The notes under the pieces were generated by a model. That model was not told where the DNA came from and searched no databases. It saw only the letters and a list, made by a program, of their open reading frames with translations. From the NCBI RefSeq assembly GCF_000243715.2, contig NZ_AHMO02000008.1, forward strand, positions 166,001-230,000: a DNA stretch of 64,000 nucleotides. The letters are read 5' to 3'. Numbering within the stretch: the stretch's first letter is position 1; each line of letters begins with the position of its first letter. This stretch comes from Leptospira broomii serovar Hurstbridge str. 5399 (GTDB taxonomy: Bacteria; Spirochaetota; Leptospiria; Leptospirales; Leptospiraceae). The translations under genes were made by a program, and so were the position numbers. Shown one piece after another: positions 45,753 through 56,286 of this stretch.

Positions 45753-46886
45753 TTAAAACAGAAAATCCGCAAGTCCGATCGCTATTCCGCAAACAAATCC
45801 GAGCAAACTTCCGTTGATCCGAATTTTCTCCAAAACTTTCCGAGTTTTTTCCTCCAGGTTGATCCGAAACTGCCTAGGTTCGAGAAGTTTCAATCCAAGT
45901 GCGACCTGTTCGCCTACGTATTGGGATACCCCCGCGTTCGTTCTGGATCTCAAAAATTCCAAGATCGATCGCGCCGGTCCGTACTCGCGTAAATTTCCCA
46001 ATTTCTTGATGTCTTCCATATGAAGAAGTATCACATCCGTCACCAACCGATTCAATTGGTCCTTCCCGAAATCGGTCAATGCACGAACCGCTTCTTCCTT
46101 AGTGGATTCGGGCAAATCATTCCAGGAACCGATATATAAATCCGCACAATCGGAGAATAGGGAAAATACTTCGTACAAAATTCCCTCTTCGTCGGAATCG
46201 AATTCTTTCCCGTCCTTTAGGCCTTCTCCGAATTCCCTTATCCTTTTTTGAGGATCGATCAACCAAACTAGAGGTTTTGCGAAGAAGGATAAGTTTTTTG
46301 TAATTCGATCCATTCTCATTTTAAAATCCGCTTGATCGGTAGCTTTGACTAGAGCTTCTCCGACTAAGAAACGGACCGTTCCGAAAATTTCCTTCCGGCG
46401 ATTGAGTTCCCGCAAAATTTCCTGATCGGATCCCGAAAAACGAAAGTTCGTAAGATAACGGACGATATCCTCCTCCACTTTATCCCAAATCAAATCTAGA
46501 AGCTTCCTAACTTCCTGCTCTCCTCCCAAATGAGTCTCTATCAGTCGGGAGAGAGCGGAAATATTATCGGGATCGTCCAAAATTCGATCCATATATTCCT
46601 TTAACTTCACCTCGTTCACAAGATCGGAGGAGACCCATTTACCGATTTCTTCGGCGATAGTTTCGCTTTCAATTTCGACCGCGCGGTAAGTTTTCCAAAC
46701 GGCGAACCAATCGCAGACCGCTCCGACCAAACCGCCTTCCAGCCCGTGAAGAAGAACACCTCCCCAAATGGACCGACCCCACTCGCTAAGCAACCCCCAA
46801 GCGAGCAAGATTCCGAAAATCGCCAATAACGAATTGGAGAATAGTTGCAGGCCTGCATAAGGCTTTATGACGGATTCCTTATGCAT
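45753..46886 (-). CDS. DUF445 family membrane protein
   Basis: The protein has 377 aa from ATG 46886; GTG 46910 and TTG 46898 are alternatives because an AGGGGAGG lies close upstream. N-terminal TM helix, then the DUF445 hallmark GGLVGAVCDWFAVWKTYRAVE. A long helical region follows, and a C-terminal TM segment (GSLLGFVCGIAIGLADFLF). Function unknown. It overlaps or directly follows the stop of the large membrane protein gene (46895), so they are co-transcribed. Confidence 0.87.
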   Translation of the reverse strand: MHKESVIKPYAGLQLFSNSLLAIFGILLAWGLLSEWGRSIWGGVLLHGLEGGLVGAVCDWFAVWKTYRAVEIESETIAEEIGKWVSSDLVNEVKLKEYMDRILDDPDNISALSRLIETHLGGEQEVRKLLDLIWDKVEEDIVRYLTNFRFSGSDQEILRELNRRKEIFGTVRFLVGEALVKATDQADFKMRMDRITKNLSFFAKPLVWLIDPQKRIREFGEGLKDGKEFDSDEEGILYEVFSLFSDCADLYIGSWNDLPESTKEEAVRALTDFGKDQLNRLVTDVILLHMEDIKKLGNLREYGPARSILEFLRSRTNAGVSQYVGEQVALGLKLLEPRQFRINLEEKTRKVLEKIRINGSLLGFVCGIAIGLADFLF

Positions 46887-46894
46887 ATCCTCAC

Positions 46895-49393
46895 TCAACG
46901 AAAAAACCACCTCCCCTTGACCAGGGAGGAAAAAATAAATAATAAAGGCAAAAGAAGCATTACAATAGTAAGAATTACTGAATTTCCCTTATCAAAATAA
47001 AGATTGAATTTTCTTTCCTTAGAACATAGTAAGATTTCGTTCAGTTGGGTTTGAAATAACGTTCCACCGTCCGCGTCGATCCACTTCGGGAAGTAACTTC
47101 TACGAATCAAAAAACATTCCTTTGGAGCGTGAACTAATTCCTTCTCGTTCGCTCGAAGTTCCCGGAAAGGAATCTCGCTATCCGATAAAACCGTTTCATC
47201 CGACATAAGCGTCGGTAAAACGGGATTTTCCGCCAAAGATAAAGTTTCTTGAGGCGGTTTTCCCGGAACAGGGAAAAAGAGGCCCAAGAACTCGGTTCTG
47301 TCCAAGAACGGAAGTTCGCCGTACTTCTCTTTCAATCCGTGCTTCCAATCCTCTTTATTCGCGGGCGTATTTAAAACTACAATTCCTTTAAACCAGTCCG
47401 TTAAACTCAATCCTTTCGATTCGATTTCGTTTTTTCCAAGTCTCGCAAATACGATTCCCGCATCTAAGCCTTCGTATAGAATGGCCTCGTTCGTACTGTA
47501 AAGAAATCGCTTCGGTCTGAGACTTTTTCCGCCGGTTAATTCTTTATAATCCGCGACAGCCCAAGGCATCTCCTTTAATCGGGCAAGATCGCTCCCGGCT
47601 CCCTTTACGGAAAAAAGAAAAAGGGAAATCCGATCTTCCATCTCCTTCTCGTATTTTCTATTGATATGCTCCACTCCGTCGACGAGTTGGAGACCTTCGG
47701 AATTGACCCATCCTTCCACCAATTGAAATTTGTCCGGGTTCGATTTTAGTATTTTATAAAGTTTGTTAGTGGAACCCAAAATATAGGAAGTCCCGGTCGA
47801 TTGTAAAAACCTATGCAATCCTTTACCGGCCTCCTCGGGAGAAAGTTCTTCCTCGTAAGCTCCTTCTTTTTTCCAGGCAGTCCAGGGGAGATACCTGCTT
47901 AGATACGGCTGAACTGCAATCGAACTGAGGGAGGCATCAGCCTCCATGCCGATCAGGTTTCGATGACCGGCGCGACGAATCAACAATCCCAGGGTAAACG
48001 GGCTATCCCCCCATTTTTTACGAGCATTCGTTTCAGGAAATATTTTCGAGTTTTTAGGAAGCCCGGAAAGAGTAGCCTCCACATCCTGCATTTCCAAAGC
48101 GGAAAGACTTTCTTTTAGAAATGCGGAGTTCTCCTTCCATTCCAGCTCCGGATGCCAGAGAAAAAATCGGATTAAAGCAAAGAATAAAAGTCCGCCTATA
48201 CAATATTGACCTACCGTTTTATATTCAAAATTCTTTAACAAATGAACGGCCGTTTCAAGCGCCGATAACGTGAGAAATAAGAGCGAAAGATCCAGAGCCC
48301 TATACCAGGGGAATCCTAATCCAGGGAAAAATTTCGACAAAGACGTATCGACGCCCATCCAATAAAAAATCAAACTGGCAAAGAAAACGAACCTGGACGC
48401 TGGCGGAAAGATCTTGCGTTTTAAAACGGATCGAATTCCGAACAGGAATAGGATCGGAAAGACGGCTTGAATCCAGTGCAACCCTAGTATAAAATTCGTT
48501 AAAAAAGCGATGACTCCCCGCCCTTCCCAGATCGGCGCCAAGGCTCCGGAACCTAGTATGGAAATCAAACCAGGATTGGCCTCCAAAGGAAACGTTTCCG
48601 CTCTATAGGAGGAATACTTTAGAAAATTCCACCAAACGGGAGAAGCGATTACGATAGGGAGAAAGAAAACCAGAGAGAACGCCCGTTTGCCCAATTCCTC
48701 GCCTAGAAATAAGAAATAAATCAGCAGGGAAATTACGTAAAACAAGGAGGATGGAAAGTCGGAATAGAAAACGCAGGCGCTGACGACCATATATTTGGAA
48801 AGGGCCGAAAGCCTGCCGCTTGTTCGGTACTTTTCTAAATAATAAAATCCTAATAAACTCCACCCCAGCCCGAAAAACCCGGTTACGGTTCCGCTAAACA
48901 ATCCTACCAAGGAAAGTCCGAACGGTTCTTCGCCCGAACAGAGAAAGAAAAAAAGAAGGCCGGACATCGCGAGCATAACCGTGTTCGCTCTATGGTTGGT
49001 TTCGCTCAAAAGCAAAAGGCTGAATTTTATGAAAGCGTAAGTAAAAAGCAGAACGGAAAGCAAAATTCCGATGTTAAACGAAAGAGTCAGCGGGGACCAA
49101 AATAGAATAGTCTTATGCAGCAGCGCGACGGTGAAATAGAAGAAAGGCGGCTCGAAGAAAAAAACGGGCATCCCGGAGAACCACCGAGTATCGTAGCCGA
49201 GGGATTCGCCGCTGGAAAGAAGCGAATCGTATGTTTCTGCCAAATGAGTTTGCGCATGAAGACTCCAACCGGATAAGGCCTCGGAGGTCAGCAGAAATCG
49301 TAGTTTTATGATGATTACTAAAAAGGAAGCCAGGAGGAGAAGCGGCCTTCGCCACGCCGGAGCGAGTCTCCACTTCTTAAATTGAAAAGACAT
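46895..49393 (-). CDS. Large polytopic membrane protein, GT-C/PTPS-related-like
   Basis: The protein has 832 aa from ATG 49393; a TTG 39 nt upstream is possible but has no ribosome site. About 12 TM helices in the first 430 residues, with TRWFSGMPVFFFEPPFFYF near residue 80, a pattern seen in GT-C-fold and PTPS-related membrane proteins. Then a 370-residue extracytoplasmic domain and a last TM helix. It could transfer sugars from a lipid carrier; this is inference. Followed by DUF445. Confidence 0.7.
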   Translation of the reverse strand: MSFQFKKWRLAPAWRRPLLLLASFLVIIIKLRFLLTSEALSGWSLHAQTHLAETYDSLLSSGESLGYDTRWFSGMPVFFFEPPFFYFTVALLHKTILFWSPLTLSFNIGILLSVLLFTYAFIKFSLLLLSETNHRANTVMLAMSGLLFFFLCSGEEPFGLSLVGLFSGTVTGFFGLGWSLLGFYYLEKYRTSGRLSALSKYMVVSACVFYSDFPSSLFYVISLLIYFLFLGEELGKRAFSLVFFLPIVIASPVWWNFLKYSSYRAETFPLEANPGLISILGSGALAPIWEGRGVIAFLTNFILGLHWIQAVFPILFLFGIRSVLKRKIFPPASRFVFFASLIFYWMGVDTSLSKFFPGLGFPWYRALDLSLLFLTLSALETAVHLLKNFEYKTVGQYCIGGLLFFALIRFFLWHPELEWKENSAFLKESLSALEMQDVEATLSGLPKNSKIFPETNARKKWGDSPFTLGLLIRRAGHRNLIGMEADASLSSIAVQPYLSRYLPWTAWKKEGAYEEELSPEEAGKGLHRFLQSTGTSYILGSTNKLYKILKSNPDKFQLVEGWVNSEGLQLVDGVEHINRKYEKEMEDRISLFLFSVKGAGSDLARLKEMPWAVADYKELTGGKSLRPKRFLYSTNEAILYEGLDAGIVFARLGKNEIESKGLSLTDWFKGIVVLNTPANKEDWKHGLKEKYGELPFLDRTEFLGLFFPVPGKPPQETLSLAENPVLPTLMSDETVLSDSEIPFRELRANEKELVHAPKECFLIRRSYFPKWIDADGGTLFQTQLNEILLCSKERKFNLYFDKGNSVILTIVMLLLPLLFIFSSLVKGRWFFR

Positions 49394-49494
49394 GGCGAGA
49401 AGGTACGCAAGGCCGCCTAGATTGACAAGCAAAAGAGGACGAAATCGCCCTTAAGTTCATTCGTCGCATCTTAAAAACAACGACAAGGAGGAGA

Positions 49495-49629
49495 TTATTC
49501 CTCCTTGACATTTTCCTGTACATATTTTCTGAATTCCGCTTCGCTCATTTTATCCGCGTATAGTGGATAAAGCGCAGTGATGAGCTCTTCCAATGTGGGA
49601 AATTTCGCCCCGTCGAGCTTATAGGCCAT
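49495..49629 (-). CDS. Small conserved-looking 44-aa protein
   Basis: The protein has 44 aa: starts MAYKLDGAKFPTLEELITAL, then a YPLYADKMSEAEFRKYV-like helix and ends VKEE. GAGAGGA lies 6 nt before the ATG, an excellent ribosome site. The composition is that of a folded, amphipathic small protein. It sits between the phosphatase gene (124 nt downstream of its stop) and the large membrane protein gene, all on the minus strand. Function unknown. Confidence 0.65.
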   Translation of the reverse strand: MAYKLDGAKFPTLEELITALYPLYADKMSEAEFRKYVQENVKEE

Positions 49630-49753
49630 AAACGGTCCTCTCATGGCTTCTATTCGGCGAATCCTAATCGATCCCTGCCGTTTGCCATCTGTCTATACCA
49701 TGTATTTTCAAGTGCAAAACAATTAAACCACAAAAAGATTACTTTATTTTGGC

Positions 49754-52036
49754 TCAGTTAGTTCTTCCTTTATGCTCGAATCCGATTAAAAGTACGTCGT
49801 CTTTCGGACCTCCAAGTCCGAGAAATTTAAGTAATTCGGAGTATATCATAGGAATCAAAATGTTTAATTCGGCATCCCTACCTTGGCGTAAAAACCCTAA
49901 AACTCGTTCGTTGCCGAAGTAATCGCCCATCTCCCGGGAAGCTTCGGTTAGGCCGTCGGTAAAGCAAAGTACTCTAAATCCGTAAGGTAATTCGATTTCC
50001 CGTTCTGTATAAACGAAGTCTTTGAGAAGCCCCACCAAAGGGTTTTCGCATTCTAAAAATTGCTCCGCACCGGGTGTTTGCACGATGACCGGCGGCGATC
50101 CGGCAAGAGAATATCGTAATGTTCTCCTATCATTAGAAACTTCCAATATCGAAGCGGAAAAGTACGTTCCCACGTTCTTATATGTTCCATGAAATTCCCC
50201 GCTAAGAGCGGACATTAATTTACCCGGACTAACTTCCTTTGTCCGGTGGTCTTCGTATGCTCGCCGGATTAAAATAGTCAGTAATGCTGCCTGCACTCCG
50301 TGTCCCGTTGCGTCCGCGACAAAAATTCTTACACGCCCGTCAGGTAATTCCAAAATATCATAAAGATCCCCGCCGACTTCCGCCAACGGTTTATGCAAAA
50401 CTTCGAATATCAGATCGGAAATGATGATTCTCTCGTTGTCTTTTAGGTTCAGCAAATCTTTTTGAATCTCCCTGGCGACCGTTAGATCGTTTCGAATCAA
50501 CCTAAGAGCATTTCTCAATTGCTTAGTTCTTTCTTCCACACGCTTCTCCAGGTTTCTAGAAAGATCGATGAGCCGATCCAAATTCTCGGAACTTCGGATG
50601 GAAAGAAAAATAGACTGAGCGATTAGAAAGACAAACGCGCCGACATGTGCAAAGTAACCGGTATCTAAAAAGAATGTGGCGTAAAAAAGGTCGTGAATCA
50701 TAGCCGCATAAATAAAAATGAAGCCGCCCAAAATAGTGATCGCTCCTTGTTTGCGGCGGACGGCAGCCTTCGTCAGGGAATATAATCCGAGCGCTCCGGC
50801 CAAAAATGCGACTAAGTAATAAATCGTGATCGTAAAAGTAAAAATTCGAACCGGGAGCGCCAACACGATAATCGTTGCGAGTATCGCGATCCACCAAACG
50901 ATATCTACGAGCACCCTTTTGGATTCCCTCGGAAAAATCGAAAGGATATAGCTCAGGAATACGGGGATCGCCAGATAGAAAGTGATATATTCAATTCTTA
51001 TAAAATGTTCGAATCCCAAAAAAGTAAGATATTCGGATGCGATTCGGGTCCCGGCAAAAATTCCGCGGGTAGCCATTACGATGCAAAAAATTCCGAAATA
51101 GAGAGAGGCCGGTTCTCCTTTTCTAAAAACCGCGAAAATCAGATGCAGCATTCCGACGCAAAAAAGTCCTCCTGCCAAGAAAATGTCCAAGTATCGCTCA
51201 TTTTCCCAAGCTTTATGTAAGGACTCGGATTCACCAAGGCGGATCGGGGACCAAAAGCCGCCTAATCGATGGTCCTTATTAGCGATCAACATATCAATAT
51301 GAAATTCATTTCCTTTCGGTACGAATCGAACGAATCGATTGCACCAGGCAGGCTTCACTTGAAAGGCGGTCTTATCCTGTGAGGAAAGGAATTCGACGGA
51401 GCCGCATTCGACCATCGTTTCTCCGTCGATCATCAGCCTGTATGCGGAACTTTGTTCCGGTACGAGTAAGGCTAATTCCTTGTAATTCCTCTCCAGTTTA
51501 ACCGTTAGCTCATAGGTTCCGTACCCTTCGCCGATTCTTGTTCCGTTTTTTCCGTTCCAGGAAGAAGGCACGCTTAACGTTTCTGTGGGAGTTTCTTCTC
51601 CGACTCCCTTCCAGTATAGCCAATGAAATTTCCAGAGGCCGGCTAAAAGAATAGGATCCTGAAGATTTAAATCATATTTCCCTAAGTCGATTTCTCCCTC
51701 GATCACAAACGGTCGATTCGAATCGGCTTGAGAGATGGAAGGAGAACAATGCGAAAAATTTAGTAAGAGAAGCGCCGCTGCACAGTGGCAAAAAAATCCC
51801 CAACCTTCCTTTTTCCCGAAGGTCACGGGATTACGAACAAGCAAAATACGGATAGACCCGGTTCCGAATTTCCGGAACGAACGCTGTAGTTTTCGAAAAA
51901 AATACTGAAATCGAATCAAGAAAAACACGTATCTTGAGCTTGCATGACGATCCGGATGCTTTCGATCTAAAAAACTGCCACATTTTAAGAAAAAAACAGA
52001 TCCTACCATTAAACCTGAATTGACATTTGAAAGCAA
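49754..52036 (-). CDS. 7TM-DISM receptor with SpoIIE/PP2C phosphatase output
   Basis: Frame of 760 codons. The first about 70 residues are Arg-rich and unlike a signal peptide. A hydrophobic segment ending LLLLNFSHC (near residues 87-95) looks like a lipobox, so the true start may be the GTG near 51826. Then a jelly-roll 7TMR-DISM extracellular domain (about 105-270), seven TM helices (about 285-470), a short coiled coil (NLEKRVEERTKQLRNAL) and a SpoIIE-type PP2C phosphatase (EVGGDLYDILELPDG, FVADATGHGVQAALLT, LCFTDGLTEAS). Likely a sensor controlling an anti-sigma-factor antagonist. Confidence 0.87.
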   Translation of the reverse strand: MLSNVNSGLMVGSVFFLKCGSFLDRKHPDRHASSRYVFFLIRFQYFFRKLQRSFRKFGTGSIRILLVRNPVTFGKKEGWGFFCHCAAALLLLNFSHCSPSISQADSNRPFVIEGEIDLGKYDLNLQDPILLAGLWKFHWLYWKGVGEETPTETLSVPSSWNGKNGTRIGEGYGTYELTVKLERNYKELALLVPEQSSAYRLMIDGETMVECGSVEFLSSQDKTAFQVKPAWCNRFVRFVPKGNEFHIDMLIANKDHRLGGFWSPIRLGESESLHKAWENERYLDIFLAGGLFCVGMLHLIFAVFRKGEPASLYFGIFCIVMATRGIFAGTRIASEYLTFLGFEHFIRIEYITFYLAIPVFLSYILSIFPRESKRVLVDIVWWIAILATIIVLALPVRIFTFTITIYYLVAFLAGALGLYSLTKAAVRRKQGAITILGGFIFIYAAMIHDLFYATFFLDTGYFAHVGAFVFLIAQSIFLSIRSSENLDRLIDLSRNLEKRVEERTKQLRNALRLIRNDLTVAREIQKDLLNLKDNERIIISDLIFEVLHKPLAEVGGDLYDILELPDGRVRIFVADATGHGVQAALLTILIRRAYEDHRTKEVSPGKLMSALSGEFHGTYKNVGTYFSASILEVSNDRRTLRYSLAGSPPVIVQTPGAEQFLECENPLVGLLKDFVYTEREIELPYGFRVLCFTDGLTEASREMGDYFGNERVLGFLRQGRDAELNILIPMIYSELLKFLGLGGPKDDVLLIGFEHKGRTN

Positions 52037-52060
52037 TGTTCCGACTATAGCAGAGAAAGA

Positions 52061-52074
52061 TCCAATTTATTGGA
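52061..52074. promoter_or_regulatory. Small palindrome before the sulfate operon
   Basis: TCCAAT-TT-ATTGGA, a perfect 6-2-6 palindrome 36 nt upstream of the GTG of the sulfate-binding protein gene and between divergent genes. A candidate operator for the sulfate operon; no known sulfur regulator site is matched. Confidence 0.3.
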
Positions 52075-52110
52075 ATTTTTATCCGGCTTATTAGCCAAAG
52101 GGACGTAAAA

Positions 52111-53169
52111 GTGAAGCAAATTATTCAAAACCAGCGCATAACCCGGCGGTTTTCCGCCCTTCTTCTAATGGTAACAATCGCCTTGATAAGTCTTGGTCCG
52201 ATAGACGTTCTTGCGGAGGATGTCCTTCTTAACGTTTCGTTCGACCCCACTCGAGAACTCTACGAAGACATCAATAAGCAGTTTTCGGATATCTGGAAAA
52301 AGAAAACCGGAAAAGCCTTACAAATCCAGCAGTCGCATGGCGGGTCGGGTAAGCAAGCTCGCGCGGTTATCGATGGACTGGACGCGGATGTTGTGACATT
52401 GGCGCTCGCTTACGATATCGATAGCATTGCCGAAAACGGCGGGTCGATTTCTAAAGATTGGGAGAAAGCATTCCCGCATCATTCGGTTCCATACTATTCT
52501 ACCGTCGTTTTTCTCGTTCGAAAGGGAAACCCTAAAAAACTTAAAGATTGGGACGATCTTGTAAAACCCGGCATCGGAGTGATCACTCCGAATCCGAAAA
52601 CATCCGGGGGAGCTCGTTGGAATTATCTCGCTGCTTGGGGATTTGCGAAGAAGAAATACGGATCGGAAGATAAAGCCAGGGATTTTATAAAATCTTTGTA
52701 TAGAAACACGTCCGTGTTGGACACGGGTGCACGCGGATCCACGACTACCTTTGTTCAACGAGGAATTGGAGACGTTCTTTTAGCCTGGGAGAACGAAGCG
52801 GAACTCGCTTTGGACGAATCGCGCAAGGCAAACGGAGGCCAATCCAGATTCGAAGTCGTTTATCCGAGCACAAGCGTCCTTGCAGAAACTCCGGTTGCGA
52901 TAGTTGAAAAAGTAGTCGCGAGAAAAGGAAACAAGGAGATCGCCAAAGCTTATTTGGACTTCCTATACACAAAGGCAGGTCAAGAAACGATAGCAAGACA
53001 TTTCTTCAGGCCGACCGATGAGGCGGTATTAAAAGCAAACGCATCTAAGTTTCCGAAATTAAAACTGTTCGACGTTCGTGATTTGGAAGGCTCTTGGAAA
53101 GCGGCTCATAAAAAGCATTTTGCCGATGGCGGAGTTTTTGATAGTATCTATAACGACGCAAAGAAGTAA
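52111..53169 (+). CDS. sbp: Sulfate/thiosulfate ABC transporter substrate-binding protein
   Basis: The protein has 352 aa, GTG start with AGGGAC upstream. Signal peptide with cleavage near VLAEDVLLN. Sulfate-binding family blocks: [44 protein letters not shown] (in two stretches), [20 protein letters not shown] and [15 protein letters not shown]. Captures sulfate in the periplasm for CysT/CysW. First gene of the operon, separated from cysT by a hairpin. Confidence 0.93.
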   Translation: MKQIIQNQRITRRFSALLLMVTIALISLGPIDVLAEDVLLNVSFDPTRELYEDINKQFSDIWKKKTGKALQIQQSHGGSGKQARAVIDGLDADVVTLALAYDIDSIAENGGSISKDWEKAFPHHSVPYYSTVVFLVRKGNPKKLKDWDDLVKPGIGVITPNPKTSGGARWNYLAAWGFAKKKYGSEDKARDFIKSLYRNTSVLDTGARGSTTTFVQRGIGDVLLAWENEAELALDESRKANGGQSRFEVVYPSTSVLAETPVAIVEKVVARKGNKEIAKAYLDFLYTKAGQETIARHFFRPTDEAVLKANASKFPKLKLFDVRDLEGSWKAAHKKHFADGGVFDSIYNDAKK

Positions 53170-53178
53170 CAGTCTCCT

Positions 53179-53206
53179 CGAAGGGCCGAATAAAAACGGC
53201 TCTTCG
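53179..53206 (+). terminator. Hairpin between sbp and cysT (attenuator-type)
   Basis: CGAAGGGCCG / CGGCTCTTCG (10 bp, one G-U pair) with loop AATAAAAA, then TTTG. Position 9 nt after the sbp stop. Probably lowers transcription or stabilises the upstream mRNA so that the binding protein exceeds the permeases. Confidence 0.65.
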
Positions 53207-53271
53207 TTTGACGAATTTCCTCGTCATACAACAATCGTCGGTGGGAACTTCCTAAATCGCGGAAACTGAAA

Positions 53272-54099
53272 TTGAAAGTTATCATTCGCCCCTATTCTAA
53301 AACAAGTTTCGGCCTCTCTCTAGGCACGACGATTTTTTATCTAAGCCTTTTGGTTATCATTCCTCTCTCCGCCTTATTCTTCAAATCCGCAAATCTGGGT
53401 TGGTCCGGTCTTATCGATGTATTTTCCGAAGATAGAATACAAAAAGCATTATGGCTAAGTTTCGGCGCCGGAACCGCTGCCGCGATTATCAATTTATTCG
53501 TCGGCTTTCTATTCGCTTGGGTATTAGTTCGATACGAATTTCCGGGTCGAAAAATTTTGGACACTTTAGTTGATCTTCCGTTCACTCTTCCAACCGCGGT
53601 TGCAGGGATCGCTCTCACTGCGATTTATTCTTCTAACGGATGGATCGGAAGGTTTTTGGATCCGCTTGGAATCAAGGTGGCCTATACTCCCCTAGGCATC
53701 GTAATCGCTCTGGTATTTATAGGATTTCCGTTCGTCGTTCGGACGGTTCAACCGGTTTTGGAGGAACTCCCCAAGGAATTGGAAGAAAGCGCCTACTGCC
53801 TCGGTGCAAATCGTCTACAAACTTTTACGCGGGTTCTTTTTCCTGAACTCTGGCCCTCGCTTTTAGCAGGAACCTCGATGGCGTTTGCGAGGGGAATCGG
53901 GGAATACGGATCGGTCGTTTTTATTTCCGGAAATTTACCCGGAAAAACGGAAATCCTTCCACTTTTAATCGTCACGAAATTGGAACAATACGAATATTCG
54001 AAGGCGACCGGAATCGCCTTATTGATGTTACTACTTTCTTTTTTTATAATGTTTACGATTAACTTTTTCCAGAGTAGGTCTTCCAGGAGATTAGGATGA
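53272..54099 (+). CDS. cysT: Sulfate ABC transporter permease CysT
   Basis: The protein has 275 aa, TTG start (GGAAACTGAAA upstream). Six TM helices; typical permease blocks [39 protein letters not shown] (the EAA-type loop that contacts the ATPase) and [29 protein letters not shown]. Stops in an ATGA overlap with cysW. Confidence 0.93.
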   Translation: MKVIIRPYSKTSFGLSLGTTIFYLSLLVIIPLSALFFKSANLGWSGLIDVFSEDRIQKALWLSFGAGTAAAIINLFVGFLFAWVLVRYEFPGRKILDTLVDLPFTLPTAVAGIALTAIYSSNGWIGRFLDPLGIKVAYTPLGIVIALVFIGFPFVVRTVQPVLEELPKELEESAYCLGANRLQTFTRVLFPELWPSLLAGTSMAFARGIGEYGSVVFISGNLPGKTEILPLLIVTKLEQYEYSKATGIALLMLLLSFFIMFTINFFQSRSSRRLG

Positions 54100-54995
54100 G
54101 AACGGAACCTACTTGGATTCGAATAGCTCTAATCGGCGCTGTCCTCTTTTTGGCCGGGCTGATTCTCGTATTACCCATCGTGACGGTTTTCGCGGAAGCT
54201 TTCGCAAGAGGTGTAGACGGTTATATTACCGCCTTGCAGGATCCGGATACCATTTCCGCATGGTTGATGACTTTGAAAGTCGCCGGGATAGCCGTCCCTT
54301 TAAATACGCTTTTCGGCGTTGTTGCCGCCTTCTTAATCACAAGATTCGAATTTCCCGGAAAGAACGCGTTATTAACCGTCATCGATTCCCCATTTGCAGT
54401 ATCGCCCGTTATCTCCGGTTTAATTTTTCTGCTTTTGTTCGGGAGACAGGGATGGTTCGGAAATACCTTGGACGAATACGGAATCAAAATCGTATTCAAT
54501 ACACCGGGCTTAGTAATAGCGACCCTATTCATCACATTGCCATTTGTAGCCAGAGAATTGATTCCTTTGATGCAAACTCAGGGCAAGGAGGAAGAAGAAG
54601 CCGGCATACTATTAGGAGCCTCTCTTCCGAAACTATTCGTCAAGATCATTCTTCCGAATATCAAATGGGGACTACTCTACGGAATCATTCTCTGTAATGC
54701 GCGCGCGATGGGCGAGTTCGGAGCCGTGTCGGTTCTGTCGGGACATATTCGCGGAAAAACGAACACTCTTCCTCTGCAAATAGAAATGTTATATAACGAA
54801 TTTAATTCGGTCGGGGCTTTCTCGGCGGCTTCTCTACTCGTCTTCCTATCTCTACTTACACTATTGGTGAAGACGATTTTAGAAAAGAATTTACAAACAA
54901 AATCGATTGAACCTCCGGAAGAAGATCTAACCGATCCCAAAGATAGAAAAACCTCCGAGGCAAATCCGTCGACCGCCGCAGATCCGGTCATTTAA
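54096..54995 (+). CDS. cysW: Sulfate ABC transporter permease CysW
   Basis: The protein has 299 aa. Six TM helices, [22 protein letters not shown], the EAA loop ([18 protein letters not shown]) and [27 protein letters not shown]. The last about 35 residues are a charged cytosolic tail ([16 protein letters not shown]) longer than usual. Coupled to cysT by ATGA; cysA follows after 10 nt. Confidence 0.93.
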   Translation: MRTEPTWIRIALIGAVLFLAGLILVLPIVTVFAEAFARGVDGYITALQDPDTISAWLMTLKVAGIAVPLNTLFGVVAAFLITRFEFPGKNALLTVIDSPFAVSPVISGLIFLLLFGRQGWFGNTLDEYGIKIVFNTPGLVIATLFITLPFVARELIPLMQTQGKEEEEAGILLGASLPKLFVKIILPNIKWGLLYGIILCNARAMGEFGAVSVLSGHIRGKTNTLPLQIEMLYNEFNSVGAFSAASLLVFLSLLTLLVKTILEKNLQTKSIEPPEEDLTDPKDRKTSEANPSTAADPVI

Positions 54996-55005
54996 GGAGA
55001 AAGTA

Positions 55006-56070
55006 ATGTCCATAGAAATACGCAATGTAAGCAAACGTTTCGGAGAATTCCAAGCCTTAAAGGACATCAACCTGACGATCCCGGAAGGAAATCTAGTCGC
55101 ATTACTAGGACCGTCCGGGAGTGGTAAAACTACTTTACTCAGAATCATTGCCGGACTCGAGGCGGCGGACGAAGGGGAAGTTTATTTTAACGGAGAGAAA
55201 ACGAAAAATAAGAACTCGAAAGATCGCGGAGTCGGTTTCGTTTTTCAACACTATGCGCTCTTTCGCCATATGACAATTTTTGAAAATATCGCGTTCGGTT
55301 TAAAAGTTCGTCCGAGAGCCATCCGACCTTCTAAAGTAGAAATTCGTGATAGAGTTTTTCGTCTCTTAAAGCTAGTCCAGTTGGAGAATTTTCACGACCG
55401 TTTTCCTTCCGAATTATCGGGAGGCCAAAGGCAACGAGTCGCTTTAGCAAGAGCGTTGGCAATCGAGCCTAAGTATCTACTTTTGGACGAGCCGTTCGGA
55501 GCTTTGGACGCTAAAGTAAGAAAGGAACTCCGTACTTGGTTGCGCAGGCTTCATGATGAAATCCATATAACGAGCGTCTTTGTCACCCACGATCAGGAAG
55601 AGGCTTTGGAAGTAAGCGACTCGATCGTTATTCTTAGAGCCGGAAAGATCGAGCAAATCGGAAGTCCTGATGAAGTTTATAACAAACCCAAAAACCCGTT
55701 CGTATTTCACTTTCTAGGCGACGTTAATCTTTTCCATGGACGAGTTCAGGATGGCAAGGCTAGAATCGGCGACCAGCATGTCGAATCCCCCGAACATTCC
55801 GAAATCCAAGACGCCGAGGCAGTCGCCTACGTTCGTCCCTACGATGTGGAAATCTTACGATCCGCCGAAAACGGAATTCCAGCCGAAATTCAATACATTC
55901 ATTCAACCGGCAGAAATGTTCGAGTCGAGTTAAAGAGATTAGATTCCGGTTCTCTAATCGAATCTCTTATCGACCAAAATGCTTTCCGCGAACTCAATCT
56001 ACTGCCCGGCGAGAAAGTCTATCTTCGGATTCGAAACGCAAAAGTTTACGTCGAAGATTTTTCAATTTAA
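55006..56070 (+). CDS. cysA: Sulfate ABC transporter ATP-binding protein CysA
   Basis: The protein has 354 aa with AAGGAG before the ATG. Walker [11 protein letters not shown]-loop [15 protein letters not shown], signature LSGGQRQR, Walker [20 protein letters not shown] and H-loop [15 protein letters not shown]-terminal TOBE-type regulatory domain follows residue 240. Energises CysTW import of sulfate/thiosulfate. Last gene of the transporter operon. Confidence 0.94.
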   Translation: MSIEIRNVSKRFGEFQALKDINLTIPEGNLVALLGPSGSGKTTLLRIIAGLEAADEGEVYFNGEKTKNKNSKDRGVGFVFQHYALFRHMTIFENIAFGLKVRPRAIRPSKVEIRDRVFRLLKLVQLENFHDRFPSELSGGQRQRVALARALAIEPKYLLLDEPFGALDAKVRKELRTWLRRLHDEIHITSVFVTHDQEEALEVSDSIVILRAGKIEQIGSPDEVYNKPKNPFVFHFLGDVNLFHGRVQDGKARIGDQHVESPEHSEIQDAEAVAYVRPYDVEILRSAENGIPAEIQYIHSTGRNVRVELKRLDSGSLIESLIDQNAFRELNLLPGEKVYLRIRNAKVYVEDFSI

Positions 56071-56286
56071 ATCAATCGCGCTTATAGATGAAAGTACCGG
56101 GTATTTCGGCCCTACTTTCTATTTCTTCCGACAATTCAAAACGAGTATTCGAAGTATGTCAGATTTTCTGCGGGAAAATATGCTCTAACCCAATCTCTGT
56201 TATAACATATTTATATCTAATATAACAAATAAGTTGATTTAATTTAATACATTATTTCTGCTATCCTTTCATAGGAGATGAATATA

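Noticed and set aside
54113..54697. Plus-strand 194-codon frame
   Set aside because: Out-of-frame shadow of cysW, arginine-rich and without family resemblance.
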